From Halopseudomonas bauzanensis (GTDB taxonomy: Bacteria; Pseudomonadota; Gammaproteobacteria; Pseudomonadales; Pseudomonadaceae), in assembly GCF_900114735.1 (NCBI RefSeq), contig NZ_FOUA01000001.1:156658-220657 (forward strand): DNA of 64,000 nt. Reading direction: 5' to 3'. Below the pieces are notes generated by a model. That model was not told the origin of the DNA, ran no database searches, and worked only from the letters and a program-made list of their open reading frames with translations. Position 1 is the stretch's first letter, and every line of letters starts with the position of its first letter. The translations under genes and the position numbers were made by a program. Below, piece after piece: positions 36,436-46,754 of this stretch.

Positions 36436-37269
36436 TCAGCGCTTTTCCAGTCGCACACCGTTCTCCGGTTCTGGTTCGCCGATTTCCAGGCGCTGCTGGC
36501 TGATGCCGCGGTCGAGCAGGCTTTGCACGAAGGCCGGGGCTTGGGCGCCGTCGACCTGAATACGCAGGCGGTTGTCTGAGCGCAGCATGCGGGCGGTCAG
36601 GTCAAGCCAGGCTTCGGTGATGGCGCTGTCGCTGTCTTCGGGCGTAATGCCGGATATCTTCAGTTCACCGTCAGCACGCAGTATCTTGCCCAGGGTCGCC
36701 GGGGTCGGATAGAGCATGTCGGTAACCGGCTGCTCCGGGGTCATCTGGTCCAGGTGCAGATAGACCTGGCGATTACCGCGGGTAATGGCGTAGAGGCTGA
36801 TGAAACGCTGTGGTTCATCGTCCAGGCGCAGGGCGAGGTAGGACTGGTTTTCCTCGGGGCCATACAGGCGGGAATAGCCCAACACCTGATTGGCCCACAG
36901 GCTGCTGCTGCCACACTCTCTCCCCTCGCAGAAGAACAGGGTGGTGTGCGGATGTTCTTGCAATTGCTTGGCGGCGTGCGCCATGGCCTCCTTGGAGGTA
37001 TGGCCTTCGGGAATCAGCCAGGATATGCGGAGCAGCTCACCTTCGGCCAACACCTCCCGCTCGGCCCGTACCTGATTGTTGATTCGGCGGATATTACCGA
37101 TGACGACAGTATGTTCGACATCTTCCTGGATACGCTCCCGGGCCACTTCGGAACGCGGCAAAGGCTCGATGACGGGGGTCGCGGCCAAACTGGGCGGTAC
37201 GAAGCCGCAGAATGCCAAGGTCAACAACAGCGGCCGCCAATCCTGGCGAACCTTCGATTGCAAATGCAT
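36436..37269 (-). CDS. DUF4892 envelope protein
   Basis: 277 residues starting MHLQSKVRQDWRPLLLTLAF, with a signal peptide ending near 'PPSLAA' (about residue 30). The mature part matches DUF4892: 'EHTVVIGNIRRINNQVRAER' and 'TLFFCEGRECGSSSLWANQV'. The C-terminus (about 180-275) looks like a small OmpA-type peptidoglycan-binding fold ('LRIQVDGAQAPAFVQSLLDR'). Probably periplasmic; the role is unknown. AGGAG lies seven bases before the ATG, which decides this start over upstream in-frame ATGs. Confidence 0.8.
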   Translation of the reverse strand: MHLQSKVRQDWRPLLLTLAFCGFVPPSLAATPVIEPLPRSEVARERIQEDVEHTVVIGNIRRINNQVRAEREVLAEGELLRISWLIPEGHTSKEAMAHAAKQLQEHPHTTLFFCEGRECGSSSLWANQVLGYSRLYGPEENQSYLALRLDDEPQRFISLYAITRGNRQVYLHLDQMTPEQPVTDMLYPTPATLGKILRADGELKISGITPEDSDSAITEAWLDLTARMLRSDNRLRIQVDGAQAPAFVQSLLDRGISQQRLEIGEPEPENGVRLEKR

Positions 37270-37383
37270 CAATACTCCTATGAACAGACAGCCCCTGCGC
37301 GTATGTGGCGCCAGCGCCCGGTACCGATGGCCGCCTTTTTCAGAGCGGGTGTCATGGCAGCTTTGCCCAGCCACCTCCCGGGG

Positions 37384-38244
37384 TCAAGCAAGGGTTCGGA
37401 AAAAGCTGTTGATAATTGTTGCAACGGCGGGCGCCGGTTCCTCCAGATGCAGGTGATGTCCGCCGTCCAGGTGGTGGGTCTGGATGTGTTCGAAGCCTTC
37501 GATACGCTCGCGCAATTGCGGCCGCTTGGCCATCACTCCCTGGTTGGCCAGCACCAGACAGGTTGGCGTGCTTATCGCTTCGGCGAACGCCACCGCATGC
37601 TCGAACGTCAGCCGCATCGGCGAAGGCAGCATCAGTTGCGGATCAGAGCGCCAGGTCCAGCCGCCCTGCTCCGGCATCAAGCCACGTTCAACCAATCTGC
37701 TCGCCGCATCGCGAGAAATACTGAAAGTGCTGCCCATTATCCGCGCGGTAACCGCCTTGGAGGCGCTGTCATAGACCGGTTTACGCTTGCTCGCCAGCGC
37801 CTGGGTGGCCTTGAGAAAGCGCGCCATCTGCTGTGGTGCATCGGCCGCCTCACCGGTAACCGGCAGGATGCCATCGATCATGGCCGCGCCCAACAGGCGC
37901 TCCGGCACTGCCCCGGACAGGATGCAACTGATGATGCCGCCCATGGAATGCCCTAGCAGGGCGAACCGCTCCCACCCCAGGTCGTCAGCTACTTGCAGTA
38001 CGGTCGCCGCCTGCTGCCAGAGGCTGTAACCGCCCGCCGGAAGGTGGTCTGACAGGCCATGACCGGGCAGGTCCAGGGCTACCAGATGGACATTGTCCAA
38101 GGCAGGGCCGATCAGATCGAAAGTGGCGGCGTTGTCCAGCCAACCGTGCAGCCCGATGACCGGCAAACCGCCCGGCTCTCCCCAAACCTTGCCGGCAACT
38201 TCGATCGACGGCAGGGTAAAACGTATCTCATGACTATCGCTCAT
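37384..38244 (-). CDS. Alpha/beta hydrolase
   Basis: 286 residues starting MSDSHEIRFTLPSIEVAGKV. Motifs of the alpha/beta hydrolase fold: 'VIGLHGWLDNAATFDLIGPA', 'LVALDLPGHGLSDHLPAG', the nucleophile elbow GHSMG in 'FALLGHSMGGIISCILSGA' (Ser about residue 102) and a C-terminal His in 'LDGGHHLHLEEP'. The triad is complete. The substrate is unknown; it resembles serine hydrolase-like (SERHL) and esterase proteins. In pseudomonads it is a neighbour of the AMP-binding gene upstream, with which it shares the strand. Confidence 0.88.
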   Translation of the reverse strand: MSDSHEIRFTLPSIEVAGKVWGEPGGLPVIGLHGWLDNAATFDLIGPALDNVHLVALDLPGHGLSDHLPAGGYSLWQQAATVLQVADDLGWERFALLGHSMGGIISCILSGAVPERLLGAAMIDGILPVTGEAADAPQQMARFLKATQALASKRKPVYDSASKAVTARIMGSTFSISRDAASRLVERGLMPEQGGWTWRSDPQLMLPSPMRLTFEHAVAFAEAISTPTCLVLANQGVMAKRPQLRERIEGFEHIQTHHLDGGHHLHLEEPAPAVATIINSFFRTLA

Positions 38245-38350
38245 GGATGTCCCGTAATTGATTGAATGATCGAGGTAATGGAATGTAAAGATGGGGCTGC
38301 GCCCGGGCAAGCAAGTGCCGGGGTCTGAATGCAGCCACATAAGAGGTACT

Positions 38351-40021
38351 TCAATCAGCCCAGACGACTGGCCTGCCCCGTACCGACCAATCGCCGAGTC
38401 GATCATGATAGCGGGCATAGATGACGCTGCGCCTGAGCTGCTGGGTGCCGGTGAGCATGCCATTGGCCGGGCTCCATTCCTCATCGAGGATTACCAGGCA
38501 ACCCAGTTGCTCCGCCCGTGGCAGGGCTGCGTTCGTTGCCCGCAGCAATGCTTCCAGCTCTTGTTCGACTTCGTGCCGCGGAGCTGCGCGGGCCCGCTCC
38601 GTGAGCGTCAGCAGGCCGAGGGGCTGCGGCAAGCCGTCCCCGGCGACGCAGGCCTGCAGTATGAAGCCGTGGGCCAACAGGCGATGTTCCAGAGGCTGTG
38701 GCACGATCTTCCGGCCTTCGGCAGTGTGGAACAGGTCGTTTATGCGCCCGGTCAGGCGCAGGAAGCCGTCGGTGTCGATTTCGCCCCGATCCCCGGTATG
38801 CAAGAACCCCTCGGCATCAATCATCTGAGCCGTGCGTTCGGGGTCACGGTGATAGCCGAGCATGGTCGCGCGGCTGCGCACCAGCACCTCCCGCTCCTCA
38901 CCCAGACGGCATTCGACCCCGGGATTGGGCAGCCCGCACCAGCCCGGACGCAGCCGCTCTGGCCGCCCGACGTGGGAGTAACCGCAGTTCTCGGTCAACC
39001 CATATAGCTGGAACAGCCGTACGCCAATGCGGTGATACCACTCCAGCAGCTCAGCCGGTGCGACATCGCCACCGGCTACGCCAAAACGCAGCTGGTCCAG
39101 TCCCAGCTGCTCAAGCATACCGGCGGCTAGACGCCTGCCCAACAGAGGAATTTTCAGTGCCGCATCGAGTACCCGATGCTGTGCCCGGCGCATGACGCCC
39201 TGGCGAATCTGGTGCCATGTCGTTGAGGTACCGAGAAACAGAGTTGGCCGGGCCCGCTGCAGGTCGTCGATGAAGGTTTCGCGGCTATGGGCGAAGTACA
39301 CCGTCATGCCCGACAGCAGAGATTGCATCTCAATGAACTGTCGCTCCATTACCTGGGACAATGGCAGCCACGAAAGTACCCGGTCCTGGTCATTCACCAG
39401 GAACAGACGCAGGAAATTGTTGGCGGCAAATTGCATGCTGGCGAAACTGAGCATGCAGCCCTTGGGCACCCCGGTGGTGCCGGCGGTGTACATGATGGTG
39501 GCCAGCTCGGCAGGGTCGCGCGTTACGACCTGCGCCAGGGGCTCGCTGGACTGCTGCAGGCTCGACCAGTCAAGCATTTGCTCGTCAGGCTCGGCCAGCG
39601 GCATACCAACCCAGGGTATGCCGCTGGGCAGGCCCGGCCGCACCCGTTGCCAATCATCCAGCTTGCCGATGATGACGACCTTGGCCTCGCCATGCTCCAG
39701 CATCCGCCGGACGGCATCATCCGGCGTGGTCGGCGGCAGGGGCACGGAGATATGGCCAGCCATCCAGATGGCCAGATCACAGATGATCCAATGTGCGCAG
39801 TTTTTCGAGAGGATGGCAATGGTACTGCGCTCAGGCAGATTCAATTGCTGCAGCCAGCCAGCGAGGCGGCGCGCCTGATCAGCGCCCTGCCCCCAGGTCA
39901 ATTCCTGTACCTGGCCGCCAGCCAATGGCTGGACTAGCCAGATCCGCTCCGGATGCAGCTGCGCCCGCTGGAAAAACGCGTCCAGTACCCGGACCTCCCC
40001 CGGTCCTGTCTGATTGTCCAT
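38351..40021 (-). CDS. AMP-binding acyl-CoA synthetase-like enzyme
   Basis: 556 residues, starting MDNQTGPGEVRVLDAFFQRA, with GGAG six bases upstream. The AMP-binding P-loop is 'ATIMYTAGTTGVPKGCMLSF'; 'FQLYGLTENCGYSHVGRPER' and 'GFLHTGDRGEIDTDGFLRLT' follow. The C-terminal part resembles long-chain acyl-CoA synthetases of the bubblegum type ('GRINDLFHTAEGRKIVPQPL'). It probably activates a long-chain fatty acid with ATP and CoA at the inner face of the membrane. It is on the same strand as the alpha/beta hydrolase. Confidence 0.88.
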   Translation of the reverse strand: MDNQTGPGEVRVLDAFFQRAQLHPERIWLVQPLAGGQVQELTWGQGADQARRLAGWLQQLNLPERSTIAILSKNCAHWIICDLAIWMAGHISVPLPPTTPDDAVRRMLEHGEAKVVIIGKLDDWQRVRPGLPSGIPWVGMPLAEPDEQMLDWSSLQQSSEPLAQVVTRDPAELATIMYTAGTTGVPKGCMLSFASMQFAANNFLRLFLVNDQDRVLSWLPLSQVMERQFIEMQSLLSGMTVYFAHSRETFIDDLQRARPTLFLGTSTTWHQIRQGVMRRAQHRVLDAALKIPLLGRRLAAGMLEQLGLDQLRFGVAGGDVAPAELLEWYHRIGVRLFQLYGLTENCGYSHVGRPERLRPGWCGLPNPGVECRLGEEREVLVRSRATMLGYHRDPERTAQMIDAEGFLHTGDRGEIDTDGFLRLTGRINDLFHTAEGRKIVPQPLEHRLLAHGFILQACVAGDGLPQPLGLLTLTERARAAPRHEVEQELEALLRATNAALPRAEQLGCLVILDEEWSPANGMLTGTQQLRRSVIYARYHDRLGDWSVRGRPVVWAD

Positions 40022-40088
40022 GACCACTCCGCTGTACCGATGAATTGTGATTGTTATATGACCTGCCAGCGAATTCCAGCCACTTTTC

Positions 40089-40565
40089 TCAGCTGCGCTC
40101 CCGTACGCTGGCCGGGTTTGCCAGGCTGACCAGGTCAGCCACGCCGGCTGCCGGCAGCGGCATCTCAAGACAGGCCAGCCCGGCGGTGGGCATGGGATAA
40201 TGGCGCTGGCGATGCCCATCCACCACCAGGCTGAGCAATTGCCCGACCAGGGGTTGATGGCTGACCAGCAGCACTTCGCCTTCGACCCGATCGGCCAGCT
40301 CATCCAATGCAGCGAGAGGGTCGCTGTCCGGCGTCAACCAATCCACCGTAATGATGCTGCGGCGAAACCCCAGCTCCCGACGCATCAGCTCTGCGGTCTG
40401 CTGGGCCCGGCGGTAGGGACTGGCGATAATCGCCTCCAGACCATGGCCCGCCAGCAGGCCCGCCATGTCGGTCACTTCCTCCCGCCCGGTGTCGGTCAGC
40501 CGCCGCTCGGCGTCACTGGCTGCCGAAGGCTCCGCCTGGCCATGGCGCAGAATCCACATCTTCAT
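40089..40565 (-). CDS. sixA: Phosphohistidine phosphatase SixA
   Basis: 158 residues starting [20 protein letters not shown], with the RHG catalytic motif at the N-terminus and the second His in 'EVLLVSHQPLVGQLLSL'. SixA of E. coli removes phosphate from phosphohistidine of ArcB and the nitrogen PTS protein NPr. It is short and single-domain, as expected. The start overlaps the DUF4389 gene stop by four bases, coupling it with DUF4389 and gpsA in one unit. Confidence 0.92.
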   Translation of the reverse strand: MKMWILRHGQAEPSAASDAERRLTDTGREEVTDMAGLLAGHGLEAIIASPYRRAQQTAELMRRELGFRRSIITVDWLTPDSDPLAALDELADRVEGEVLLVSHQPLVGQLLSLVVDGHRQRHYPMPTAGLACLEMPLPAAGVADLVSLANPASVRERS

Positions 40566-41104
40566 GGTTTCAGCCTGCTGCCATCACCCGGAGTAGCGTC
40601 CGTGTCATCGATCTTGTCCTCAGGCCGCAGCACCGGTGGCTCCGGCACGATGACGTCGCCCGCAGGTGCTACCACCGGCGCATCAGGTTCCTCTTCCACC
40701 ACCGGTGGCGGCGTCACATCAGCGACGGGAGCATGGGTATCAGGCACTACCGGGGCCGCTGGCGGCACCGGAGCGGCATGCGCCGGGTCTACCGTTACCG
40801 GATCCTGGGCCGGGCGCGGTTGCCACTCGGCATTTTCATCCGGCCATTCCATGAACGGCCAGGGTTTCTCTTCGGCCGCCCCGGTGACATAGCGACCCAT
40901 CTGCCAGGCATACTGCGACAGGCTGTTACCGAAGCCGGCCAATTGCCCGCTGGGTTCACCGGTAAACAGGCGAAACACGATCTGCAAGACCAGAATCGCC
41001 GCCAGCAGCACCTCGACCACCTGCCATGCCACCGCGAACAACAGGGTATAGATCAGGCGAAGCCAGAAATCGGCCGATGTGATGTTCTCTTTGAAAGCGT
41101 TCAT
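40562..41104 (-). CDS. DUF4389 membrane protein
   Basis: 180 residues. A long amphipathic-hydrophobic region (about 12-50, '[20 protein letters not shown]') and '[20 protein letters not shown]' match the DUF4389 pattern 'W.R.l.mllf' and 'Q...Y..q...Y'. The C-terminal 80 residues are Pro/Ala/Asp-rich and probably disordered. Function is unknown. It overlaps gpsA and sixA by four bases each; gpsA-DUF4389-sixA is the standard order in pseudomonads. Confidence 0.85.
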   Translation of the reverse strand: MNAFKENITSADFWLRLIYTLLFAVAWQVVEVLLAAILVLQIVFRLFTGEPSGQLAGFGNSLSQYAWQMGRYVTGAAEEKPWPFMEWPDENAEWQPRPAQDPVTVDPAHAAPVPPAAPVVPDTHAPVADVTPPPVVEEEPDAPVVAPAGDVIVPEPPVLRPEDKIDDTDATPGDGSRLKP

Positions 41105-42150
41105 TTCTGCTCCTTGGTCAATGGTGTGCTCGCCATGAAGGCGGAAAACTCGACATCATGCTTCTGCTCTGCGCTCATCAACCGGCCGATAACGTCTGCC
41201 AGCGGCTGCTGCTCGAAGATGATGGCATGCAGACCCGCCACCAGCGGCATGTAGACGCCTTCTTCCAGTGATTTCTGCCGCAGCACCTTCAGCGTATTCA
41301 CCCCCTCGGCCACTTGCCCCAGCCGGGCAATACTCTCCTCCAGGGTCAGCCCTTTGCCTAGCGCATGCCCCACCTGATAGTTACGTGACATCGGCGAAGT
41401 GCAGGTAACAATCAGATCGCCCACGCCAGCCAGACCGAGGAAGGTCAGCGGGTTGGCCCCCATATGCACGGCGAAGCGGGTCATTTCCGCCAGCGCACGG
41501 GTAATCAGCATGCTTTTGGTGTTCTCACCCACGCCCATGGCTGCCGCCATGCCGGAGATGATCGCGTAGACGTTTTTCAGCGCCCCACCCAACTCGACCC
41601 CATAACGATCCTGGCTGGCATACACACGCAGGCTCTGGCAGCCCAGTACATCCTGCACCTGAGCACTCAGCGCCTCATCATCGCTTGCCACCACCGTCGC
41701 CGTCAGCGCCCCAGCCGCCATCTCCCGGGCCAGATTGGGTCCGGACAGCACCGCCACGCGGGCCTCGGGAACCTCCTGCTCGACGATTTGACTCATCATC
41801 AGAAAGCCCGGCTGCTCGATACCTTTCGTCGTGCTGATCAGCCCCTTCCCGGCCAGCCCGGGACCGATCTGTTGCAGCACACTGCGAAATGCACCGCTGG
41901 GAATGGCCAGAAACACCAACTCCGCCGCGCTCAGCGCCGACGCCATATCAGTGGTGACGGTCAGCTGGGGGTCCAGTTTGATTCCCGGCAGATACCGGGT
42001 ATTTTCCCTCTGCTCGCGCATTTCGCTCGCCTGCTCTTCATTACGCAGCCACAGCGTTGTCGGAACGCTATTGCTCGCCAGCAGGTTGGCCAGAGTGGTA
42101 CCGAAACTGCCGCCACCCAGAACGGTAACGGGGACCTTGTGGTCGGTCAT
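41101..42150 (-). CDS. gpsA: Glycerol-3-phosphate dehydrogenase [NAD(P)+]
   Basis: 349 residues starting [20 protein letters not shown], with the GxGxxG-like NAD(P) loop. '[20 protein letters not shown]', the catalytic Lys in '[20 protein letters not shown]' and '[20 protein letters not shown]' are all present. It reduces dihydroxyacetone phosphate to glycerol-3-phosphate for phospholipid synthesis. It is the first gene of the gpsA-DUF4389-sixA unit. The 279 bases upstream, before the histidine kinase, hold no further gene that I can support. Confidence 0.97.
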   Translation of the reverse strand: MTDHKVPVTVLGGGSFGTTLANLLASNSVPTTLWLRNEEQASEMREQRENTRYLPGIKLDPQLTVTTDMASALSAAELVFLAIPSGAFRSVLQQIGPGLAGKGLISTTKGIEQPGFLMMSQIVEQEVPEARVAVLSGPNLAREMAAGALTATVVASDDEALSAQVQDVLGCQSLRVYASQDRYGVELGGALKNVYAIISGMAAAMGVGENTKSMLITRALAEMTRFAVHMGANPLTFLGLAGVGDLIVTCTSPMSRNYQVGHALGKGLTLEESIARLGQVAEGVNTLKVLRQKSLEEGVYMPLVAGLHAIIFEQQPLADVIGRLMSAEQKHDVEFSAFMASTPLTKEQK

Positions 42151-42429
42151 GCAAATTCCTTGAGACAGAAAACAACTCTCAGTATATGTCCGCCAACAGT
42201 AACAGCGAAGCGCTGATGAAAAAACCTGGCCGCAGGTTTACCATGGACATCAGTCAAAACAACTCGCGCCCCGTGTTCTGGGCTAAACTTTTGAGCCAAC
42301 CCTGAATGACAAGGACTGTCGTCATGCCTCAACCACTTCAGAACCAGGCCAAGTCATGCTGCAGCGTCGCCTGACAACGCCGGCGTCAGTGTGTCCGCTT
42401 CCCGGCATGCACGCGCAGGAGCAGCCCCG

Positions 42430-44331
42430 ATGAATATTTTTCGACGCGGCAGCATTACCCGCCGTTTGATTACCATCGCCCTGCTCCCGGCCATCCTCTT
42501 GGGGGTCACCCTGCTGGGCTACTTCACCCATGTCCGCCTGGAAGCACTAGACCGCGAAATGCAAACCACCGGCCAGTTGATTGCCGATCAGCTGGCGCCA
42601 GCGACCGAATACGGCGTCATAACCGGTAATCTCGACCTGCTGAGAAACCTCATCAAGGGCTCCTTGAGGATGCCCAATGTGCATAAGATCGAGGTGCTTG
42701 ATCAGGACGGTAATTTGTTGGCGATGGAGCAGAAGACTCCTGTGGCCCAAGGGCCGCTGCGTCTGTTCAGCGCCCAGATCGAGCGCCAGGGCATCCCCCT
42801 GCACTATGATTTGTTTCTGCTCAACACCGATGTCGTGGAAGACTATCAACCCCAGCAATTGGGGCAGGTTCGTATCAGCCTCAGCTATCAATCATTCGTC
42901 GAACGTCAGCGCAGCATCCTGTTTCGCAGCCTGCTATTGGGTGCAGTAGTGCTGCTCGCTGCCCTCCTGTTATCGACCCGCCTGGCCCGGGCTTTCGCTC
43001 GCCCATTGGTAGAAATGCGCAAAGCCGTTCAGGCCCTGCAGGACGGGCGCCTCGATACCCGCCTCGAGATCCGCGAGCGCAACCAGATGGGTGAGCTGAT
43101 GGCCAATATCAACCGCCTGGCAACGACCCTGCAGCAGGCCGAGATGCAGCAGCACAACGCCATGACCGAACTCATCAATGCGCGTGAACAGGCAGAGCAG
43201 GCCAGCCGGGCCAAGTCGGACTTTCTGGCGATGATGAGCCATGAATTGCGTACCCCGATGAACGGCGTGATGGGCATGCTGCAATTGCTGGAAACCACCG
43301 AACTGACCAATGAACAAGTCGAATATTGCCGCATCGCCAGCGAATCCACCGAGCACCTGCTCAAGGTCATCAACGATATTCTCGACTTCTCCCGGGTCGA
43401 ACGCGAAGCCTTCGAACTGGAGCATATTCCCTTCGACTTGTCCGCCCTGCTGGACCGGACCGCCATCGCATTCGAATATGCCACTCGCAAAAAGGGCCTG
43501 TCACTGAGTGTCGAACGGGACGGCCAACCACCAACCCCTGTGGTACTGGGCGATCCGACGCGCCTGCGGCAGATACTGGTAAATCTGCTGGGCAACGCGT
43601 TGAAATTCACCGAACAGGGCCTGATCCAGCTGAGCGCACATTGGCAGGTGGACGCCAACGGCACACTGCAGCTGGCCTGCAGAGTGATGGATAGCGGAAT
43701 AGGCATCGCCCCCGAGCGCCTGGAGCGCATGTTCGATGCTTTTCAACAGGGTGACAGCAGTACGTCCCGACGCTTCGGTGGCACCGGCCTGGGGCTGTCG
43801 ATCGCCCGTAACTTCGCCCGCAAGATGGGGGGTGAGCTGAAAGCGACCAGCCAACCCGGCCAAGGCTCCTGCTTCATCCTGAACCTCCCCTTCGAGCTGA
43901 CCGGTCAAGCGCAGGCGGCGATGGATATCCCGCCGATCGAAGCTGCCCGTGTCGGCACTCTGCCGGTGTTGCTGGTAGAAGACAATCCGGTCAACCAGAT
44001 GGTCATGGAAGGCATGCTGCGCAGCCTGGCCCTCCCGGTGGTACTCGCCGAGGATGCGCAGCAAGCCATGCAATTACTCAAGGACCCCACCCAGGCCTTT
44101 TCGATTATTTTCATGGACATCCTGCTGCCGGACATGAATGGCTTCGACACCTACCGCTGGTATCTCCAGCATTGCGCCGACGTCCATATCCAGCCGCGCC
44201 CCTGCATCGCACTGACTGCCAGTGCCTCCGACGAAGATCGCCGCCGCAGCGAGGAAGCAGGCATGCAGGGTTTTCTCAGTAAGCCCGTGACCCGCAAGGC
44301 GCTGCGGCAGGTACTGGAACACTGGCTCTGA
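42430..44331 (+). CDS. Hybrid sensor histidine kinase, PA1611-like
   Basis: 633 residues, starting [20 protein letters not shown], with AGGAG eight bases upstream. Two membrane segments (about 12-33 and 167-185) enclose a periplasmic sensor region. Then come HAMP, HisKA with the H-box '[20 protein letters not shown]' (His271), HATPase ('[14 protein letters not shown]', 'DSGIGI', '[18 protein letters not shown]') and a receiver domain with Asp563 in '[13 protein letters not shown]' and Lys in 'GFLSKPVT'. In P. aeruginosa the hybrid kinase at this place near fabAB, PA1611, binds RetS and so influences the Gac/Rsm switch between acute and chronic lifestyles. The equivalence is inferred from position and layout. 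Confidence 0.9.
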   Translation: MNIFRRGSITRRLITIALLPAILLGVTLLGYFTHVRLEALDREMQTTGQLIADQLAPATEYGVITGNLDLLRNLIKGSLRMPNVHKIEVLDQDGNLLAMEQKTPVAQGPLRLFSAQIERQGIPLHYDLFLLNTDVVEDYQPQQLGQVRISLSYQSFVERQRSILFRSLLLGAVVLLAALLLSTRLARAFARPLVEMRKAVQALQDGRLDTRLEIRERNQMGELMANINRLATTLQQAEMQQHNAMTELINAREQAEQASRAKSDFLAMMSHELRTPMNGVMGMLQLLETTELTNEQVEYCRIASESTEHLLKVINDILDFSRVEREAFELEHIPFDLSALLDRTAIAFEYATRKKGLSLSVERDGQPPTPVVLGDPTRLRQILVNLLGNALKFTEQGLIQLSAHWQVDANGTLQLACRVMDSGIGIAPERLERMFDAFQQGDSSTSRRFGGTGLGLSIARNFARKMGGELKATSQPGQGSCFILNLPFELTGQAQAAMDIPPIEAARVGTLPVLLVEDNPVNQMVMEGMLRSLALPVVLAEDAQQAMQLLKDPTQAFSIIFMDILLPDMNGFDTYRWYLQHCADVHIQPRPCIALTASASDEDRRRSEEAGMQGFLSKPVTRKALRQVLEHWL

Positions 44332-44448
44332 GCCGGCTTGCATCAGCGCGATTGATTGACTGGCATTTAGCAATATCCCGGGGATGGATTCAGCGGGGGC
44401 AAACGGGCGACACTGGCCGCCCCATCATCATTTCAGGAATCCATTGGC

Positions 44449-46017
44449 ATGAGCGTTGTAGCCAGCTATCCGATCACACTGGAATCACCCTTCGCGACCC
44501 TGCCCGAGCTCCTGGCCCTGAACGCCAGATACCGGGCTGATCATCCCGCCGTTATCCAGGATGGACAGCGGCTCAGCTATGCCGAGCTGGATACTCAGGT
44601 GAATCGCGCCGCCGCCGCGCTGCAGCGCGACGGCTTGCAACCGGGCGACGCCATCGCCATCTGCGCCGCCAACTCGATACCCTATGCCGTGCTGTTTCTC
44701 GCCGCTTTGCGCGCCGGTATGGTCGTCGCCCCGCTAGCGCCCTCGTCCACCGCTGACAGCCTGGTCAACATGCTGCGTGACTCCGCCGCCAAGCTGTTGT
44801 TCGTTGACCAGTCCGTCGCCCAGGCGCTGCAACCGGTGACCGGACAGATCCAGATACCGTTACTGAGTCTGGATGACAGCCAGCCGAATACCGGCTTCAG
44901 CCAGTGGCTGGCCGACAGCATGCCCACCCCCGTGGAGCTCAAGCCCGAGACGCTGTTCAATATCATCTATTCCTCCGGCACCACCGGCGAGCCCAAGGGT
45001 ATCGTGCATGATCACCTCATGCGCTGGTCGCACATCCAGCGCGGCATCGCCTTCGGCTACGGCGCCGACGGCGTCACGCTGATGTCCACCCCGCTGTATT
45101 CCAACACCACGCTGGTCTCCTTCCTGCCGACCATCGGCCTGGGCGGGACCCTGGTGCTGATGAGCAAGTTCGACGCGCAGAAATACCTGGAGCTGGCCCA
45201 GGAGCACCGCGCCACCCATACCATGCTGGTGCCGGTGCAGTATCAGCGCATCATGGCCCGCGATGACTTCGACCGTTACGATCTGTCCAGCTTCAAGATG
45301 AAGTTCAGTACCAGCGCGCCGTTCCATGGTGAGCTCAAGGCCGACATCCTGGAGCGCTGGCCAGGCGGGTTGGTCGAGTTTTACGGCATGACCGAAGGCG
45401 GTGGCTCCTGCATGCTGCTGGCCCACGAATTTACCGACAAGCTGAACACCGTCGGTCGGCCGCTGGATGGCCACGACATGCGGGTCATCGATGAAGACGG
45501 CAATGAGCTGCCCGTCGGCGAAATCGGTGAAGTGGTCGGCCATTCCATCGCCATGATGAGCGGCTACCTGAACAAGCCGGAAAAGACCGCCGAAGCCGAA
45601 TGGTACGACCACACCGGCAAACGCTTCATCCGCACCGGCGATGTCGGCCGGTTCGATGAGGAGGGCTTCCTCACCCTGATGGATCGCCGCAAGGATATGA
45701 TCATCAGCGGTGGTTTCAACATCTACCCCAGCGATCTCGAAGCCGTGCTGCGCCAGCATCCGGACCTGGTGGAAGTCACCGTTATTGGCGTGCGTTCCAC
45801 CAGCTGGGGTGAAACCCCGGTCGGCTATGCCGTACTCAAGCCCGGCGCCGATACCCCTGCCGAACACATTCTGCAATGGTTCAATGGTCAGGTGGGCAAG
45901 ACCCAGCGCCTGAACCGCCTCATCCTCACCGATGAGCTGCCCCGCAGCGCTATCGGCAAGGTCCTCAAGCGCGAACTGCGCGACCAGTTCCAGGCCGAAT
46001 TCGGCGTTCTGGACTGA
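44449..46017 (+). CDS. Class I adenylate-forming acyl-CoA synthetase
   Basis: 522 residues. 'NIIYSSGTTGEPKGIVHDHL' is the AMP-binding P-loop; 'VEFYGMTEGGGSCMLLAHEF', 'RFIRTGDVGRFDEEGFLTLM' and 'DRRKDMIISGGFNIYPSDLE' follow, ending with the catalytic Lys in 'LPRSAIGKVLKRELRDQF'. The pattern is that of medium/short-chain or aryl-acid CoA ligases (4-coumarate:CoA-like); the acid is not known. It stands between the hybrid kinase and fabA on the same strand. It is not closely similar to the AMP-binding enzyme at 38-40 kb, which has another C-terminal type. Confidence 0.93.
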   Translation: MSVVASYPITLESPFATLPELLALNARYRADHPAVIQDGQRLSYAELDTQVNRAAAALQRDGLQPGDAIAICAANSIPYAVLFLAALRAGMVVAPLAPSSTADSLVNMLRDSAAKLLFVDQSVAQALQPVTGQIQIPLLSLDDSQPNTGFSQWLADSMPTPVELKPETLFNIIYSSGTTGEPKGIVHDHLMRWSHIQRGIAFGYGADGVTLMSTPLYSNTTLVSFLPTIGLGGTLVLMSKFDAQKYLELAQEHRATHTMLVPVQYQRIMARDDFDRYDLSSFKMKFSTSAPFHGELKADILERWPGGLVEFYGMTEGGGSCMLLAHEFTDKLNTVGRPLDGHDMRVIDEDGNELPVGEIGEVVGHSIAMMSGYLNKPEKTAEAEWYDHTGKRFIRTGDVGRFDEEGFLTLMDRRKDMIISGGFNIYPSDLEAVLRQHPDLVEVTVIGVRSTSWGETPVGYAVLKPGADTPAEHILQWFNGQVGKTQRLNRLILTDELPRSAIGKVLKRELRDQFQAEFGVLD

Positions 46018-46033
46018 AGCTGGAGCCTTTAAC

Positions 46034-46074
46034 TGCCAGCGCAGAGATACATAAATTTTTGTCCTGCGCTGGCA
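46034..46074. repeat. Long inverted repeat between acyl-CoA synthetase gene and fabA
   Basis: A perfect 11-bp inverted repeat, TGCCAGCGCAG (46034-46044) and CTGCGCTGGCA (46064-46074), encloses a 19-nt A/T-rich loop that contains ATAAATTTTT. It lies 17 bases after one stop and about 150 before fabA. It could be a terminator with the T-run inside the loop, or a repressor site with an A/T-rich centre in front of fabAB. Confidence 0.6.
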
Positions 46075-46227
46075 TCACGGGTATCCTCAACGCCTCTGGT
46101 CTGTCCGGGTGTGACTTTCACCCCGCGTCAGCAGTCTGAGCTTACGCTGGCGGACTTCATCGTTCATCAACCCCCCGCCATGCCGATACAATAGCGCCCC
46201 ACCGAACGGGGAAGAGCAGGAGCCTCT

Positions 46228-46743
46228 ATGTCAAAACAAAATGCGTTCAGCCGGGAAGATCTGCTTAAATGCAGTCGTGGCGAGTTGTTCGGCCCCGGTA
46301 ACGCACAGTTGCCAGCCCCCAACATGCTGATGATCGATCGCATCACCCACATCAGCGAAACGGGCGGCCGCTTCGGCAAGGGCGAAATCGTTGCCGAACT
46401 GGATATTCATCCCGACCTGTGGTTTTTCGCCTGTCACTTCGAAGGTGACCCGGTGATGCCGGGCTGCCTGGGCCTCGACGCCATGTGGCAGCTGGTCGGT
46501 TTTCACCTTGGCTGGCTCGGCTTTGAAGGCCGCGGTCGCGCCCTGGGCTCGGGCGAAGTGAAGTTCTTCGGGCAGGTCCTGCCGACCGCGAAGAAAGTCA
46601 CTTACACCATACATATCAAACGCACCATCAACCGCGCCCTGACTCTGGGCATCGCCGACGGCACCATGGCGGTTGACGGTCGCGAGATCTACTCCGCGGA
46701 AGGCCTGCGTGTGGGTCTGTTCACTTCTACTGATAGTTTCTGA
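46228..46743 (+). CDS. fabA: 3-hydroxydecanoyl-ACP dehydratase/isomerase
   Basis: 171 residues, the normal length. The active-site region '[20 protein letters not shown]' carries the catalytic His (about residue 71) and the Asp (about 85). '[20 protein letters not shown]' is also typical. FabA dehydrates 3-hydroxydecanoyl-ACP and isomerises it to cis-3-decenoyl-ACP, which starts unsaturated fatty-acid synthesis. fabB follows after 11 bases. GCAGGAG lies upstream of the ATG. Confidence 0.98.
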   Translation: MSKQNAFSREDLLKCSRGELFGPGNAQLPAPNMLMIDRITHISETGGRFGKGEIVAELDIHPDLWFFACHFEGDPVMPGCLGLDAMWQLVGFHLGWLGFEGRGRALGSGEVKFFGQVLPTAKKVTYTIHIKRTINRALTLGIADGTMAVDGREIYSAEGLRVGLFTSTDSF

Positions 46744-46754
46744 GGATCATCACT

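Noticed and set aside
42324..42374. Possible 16-codon leader peptide upstream of the hybrid kinase
   Set aside because: An AAGGAC lies before the ATG, but the frame is too short and has no run of regulatory codons or attenuator hairpin.
44860..45876. Open frame of over 330 codons antisense to the acyl-CoA synthetase gene
   Set aside because: The plus-strand gene has all family motifs; the antisense frame has none and is a by-product of GC-rich codon use.
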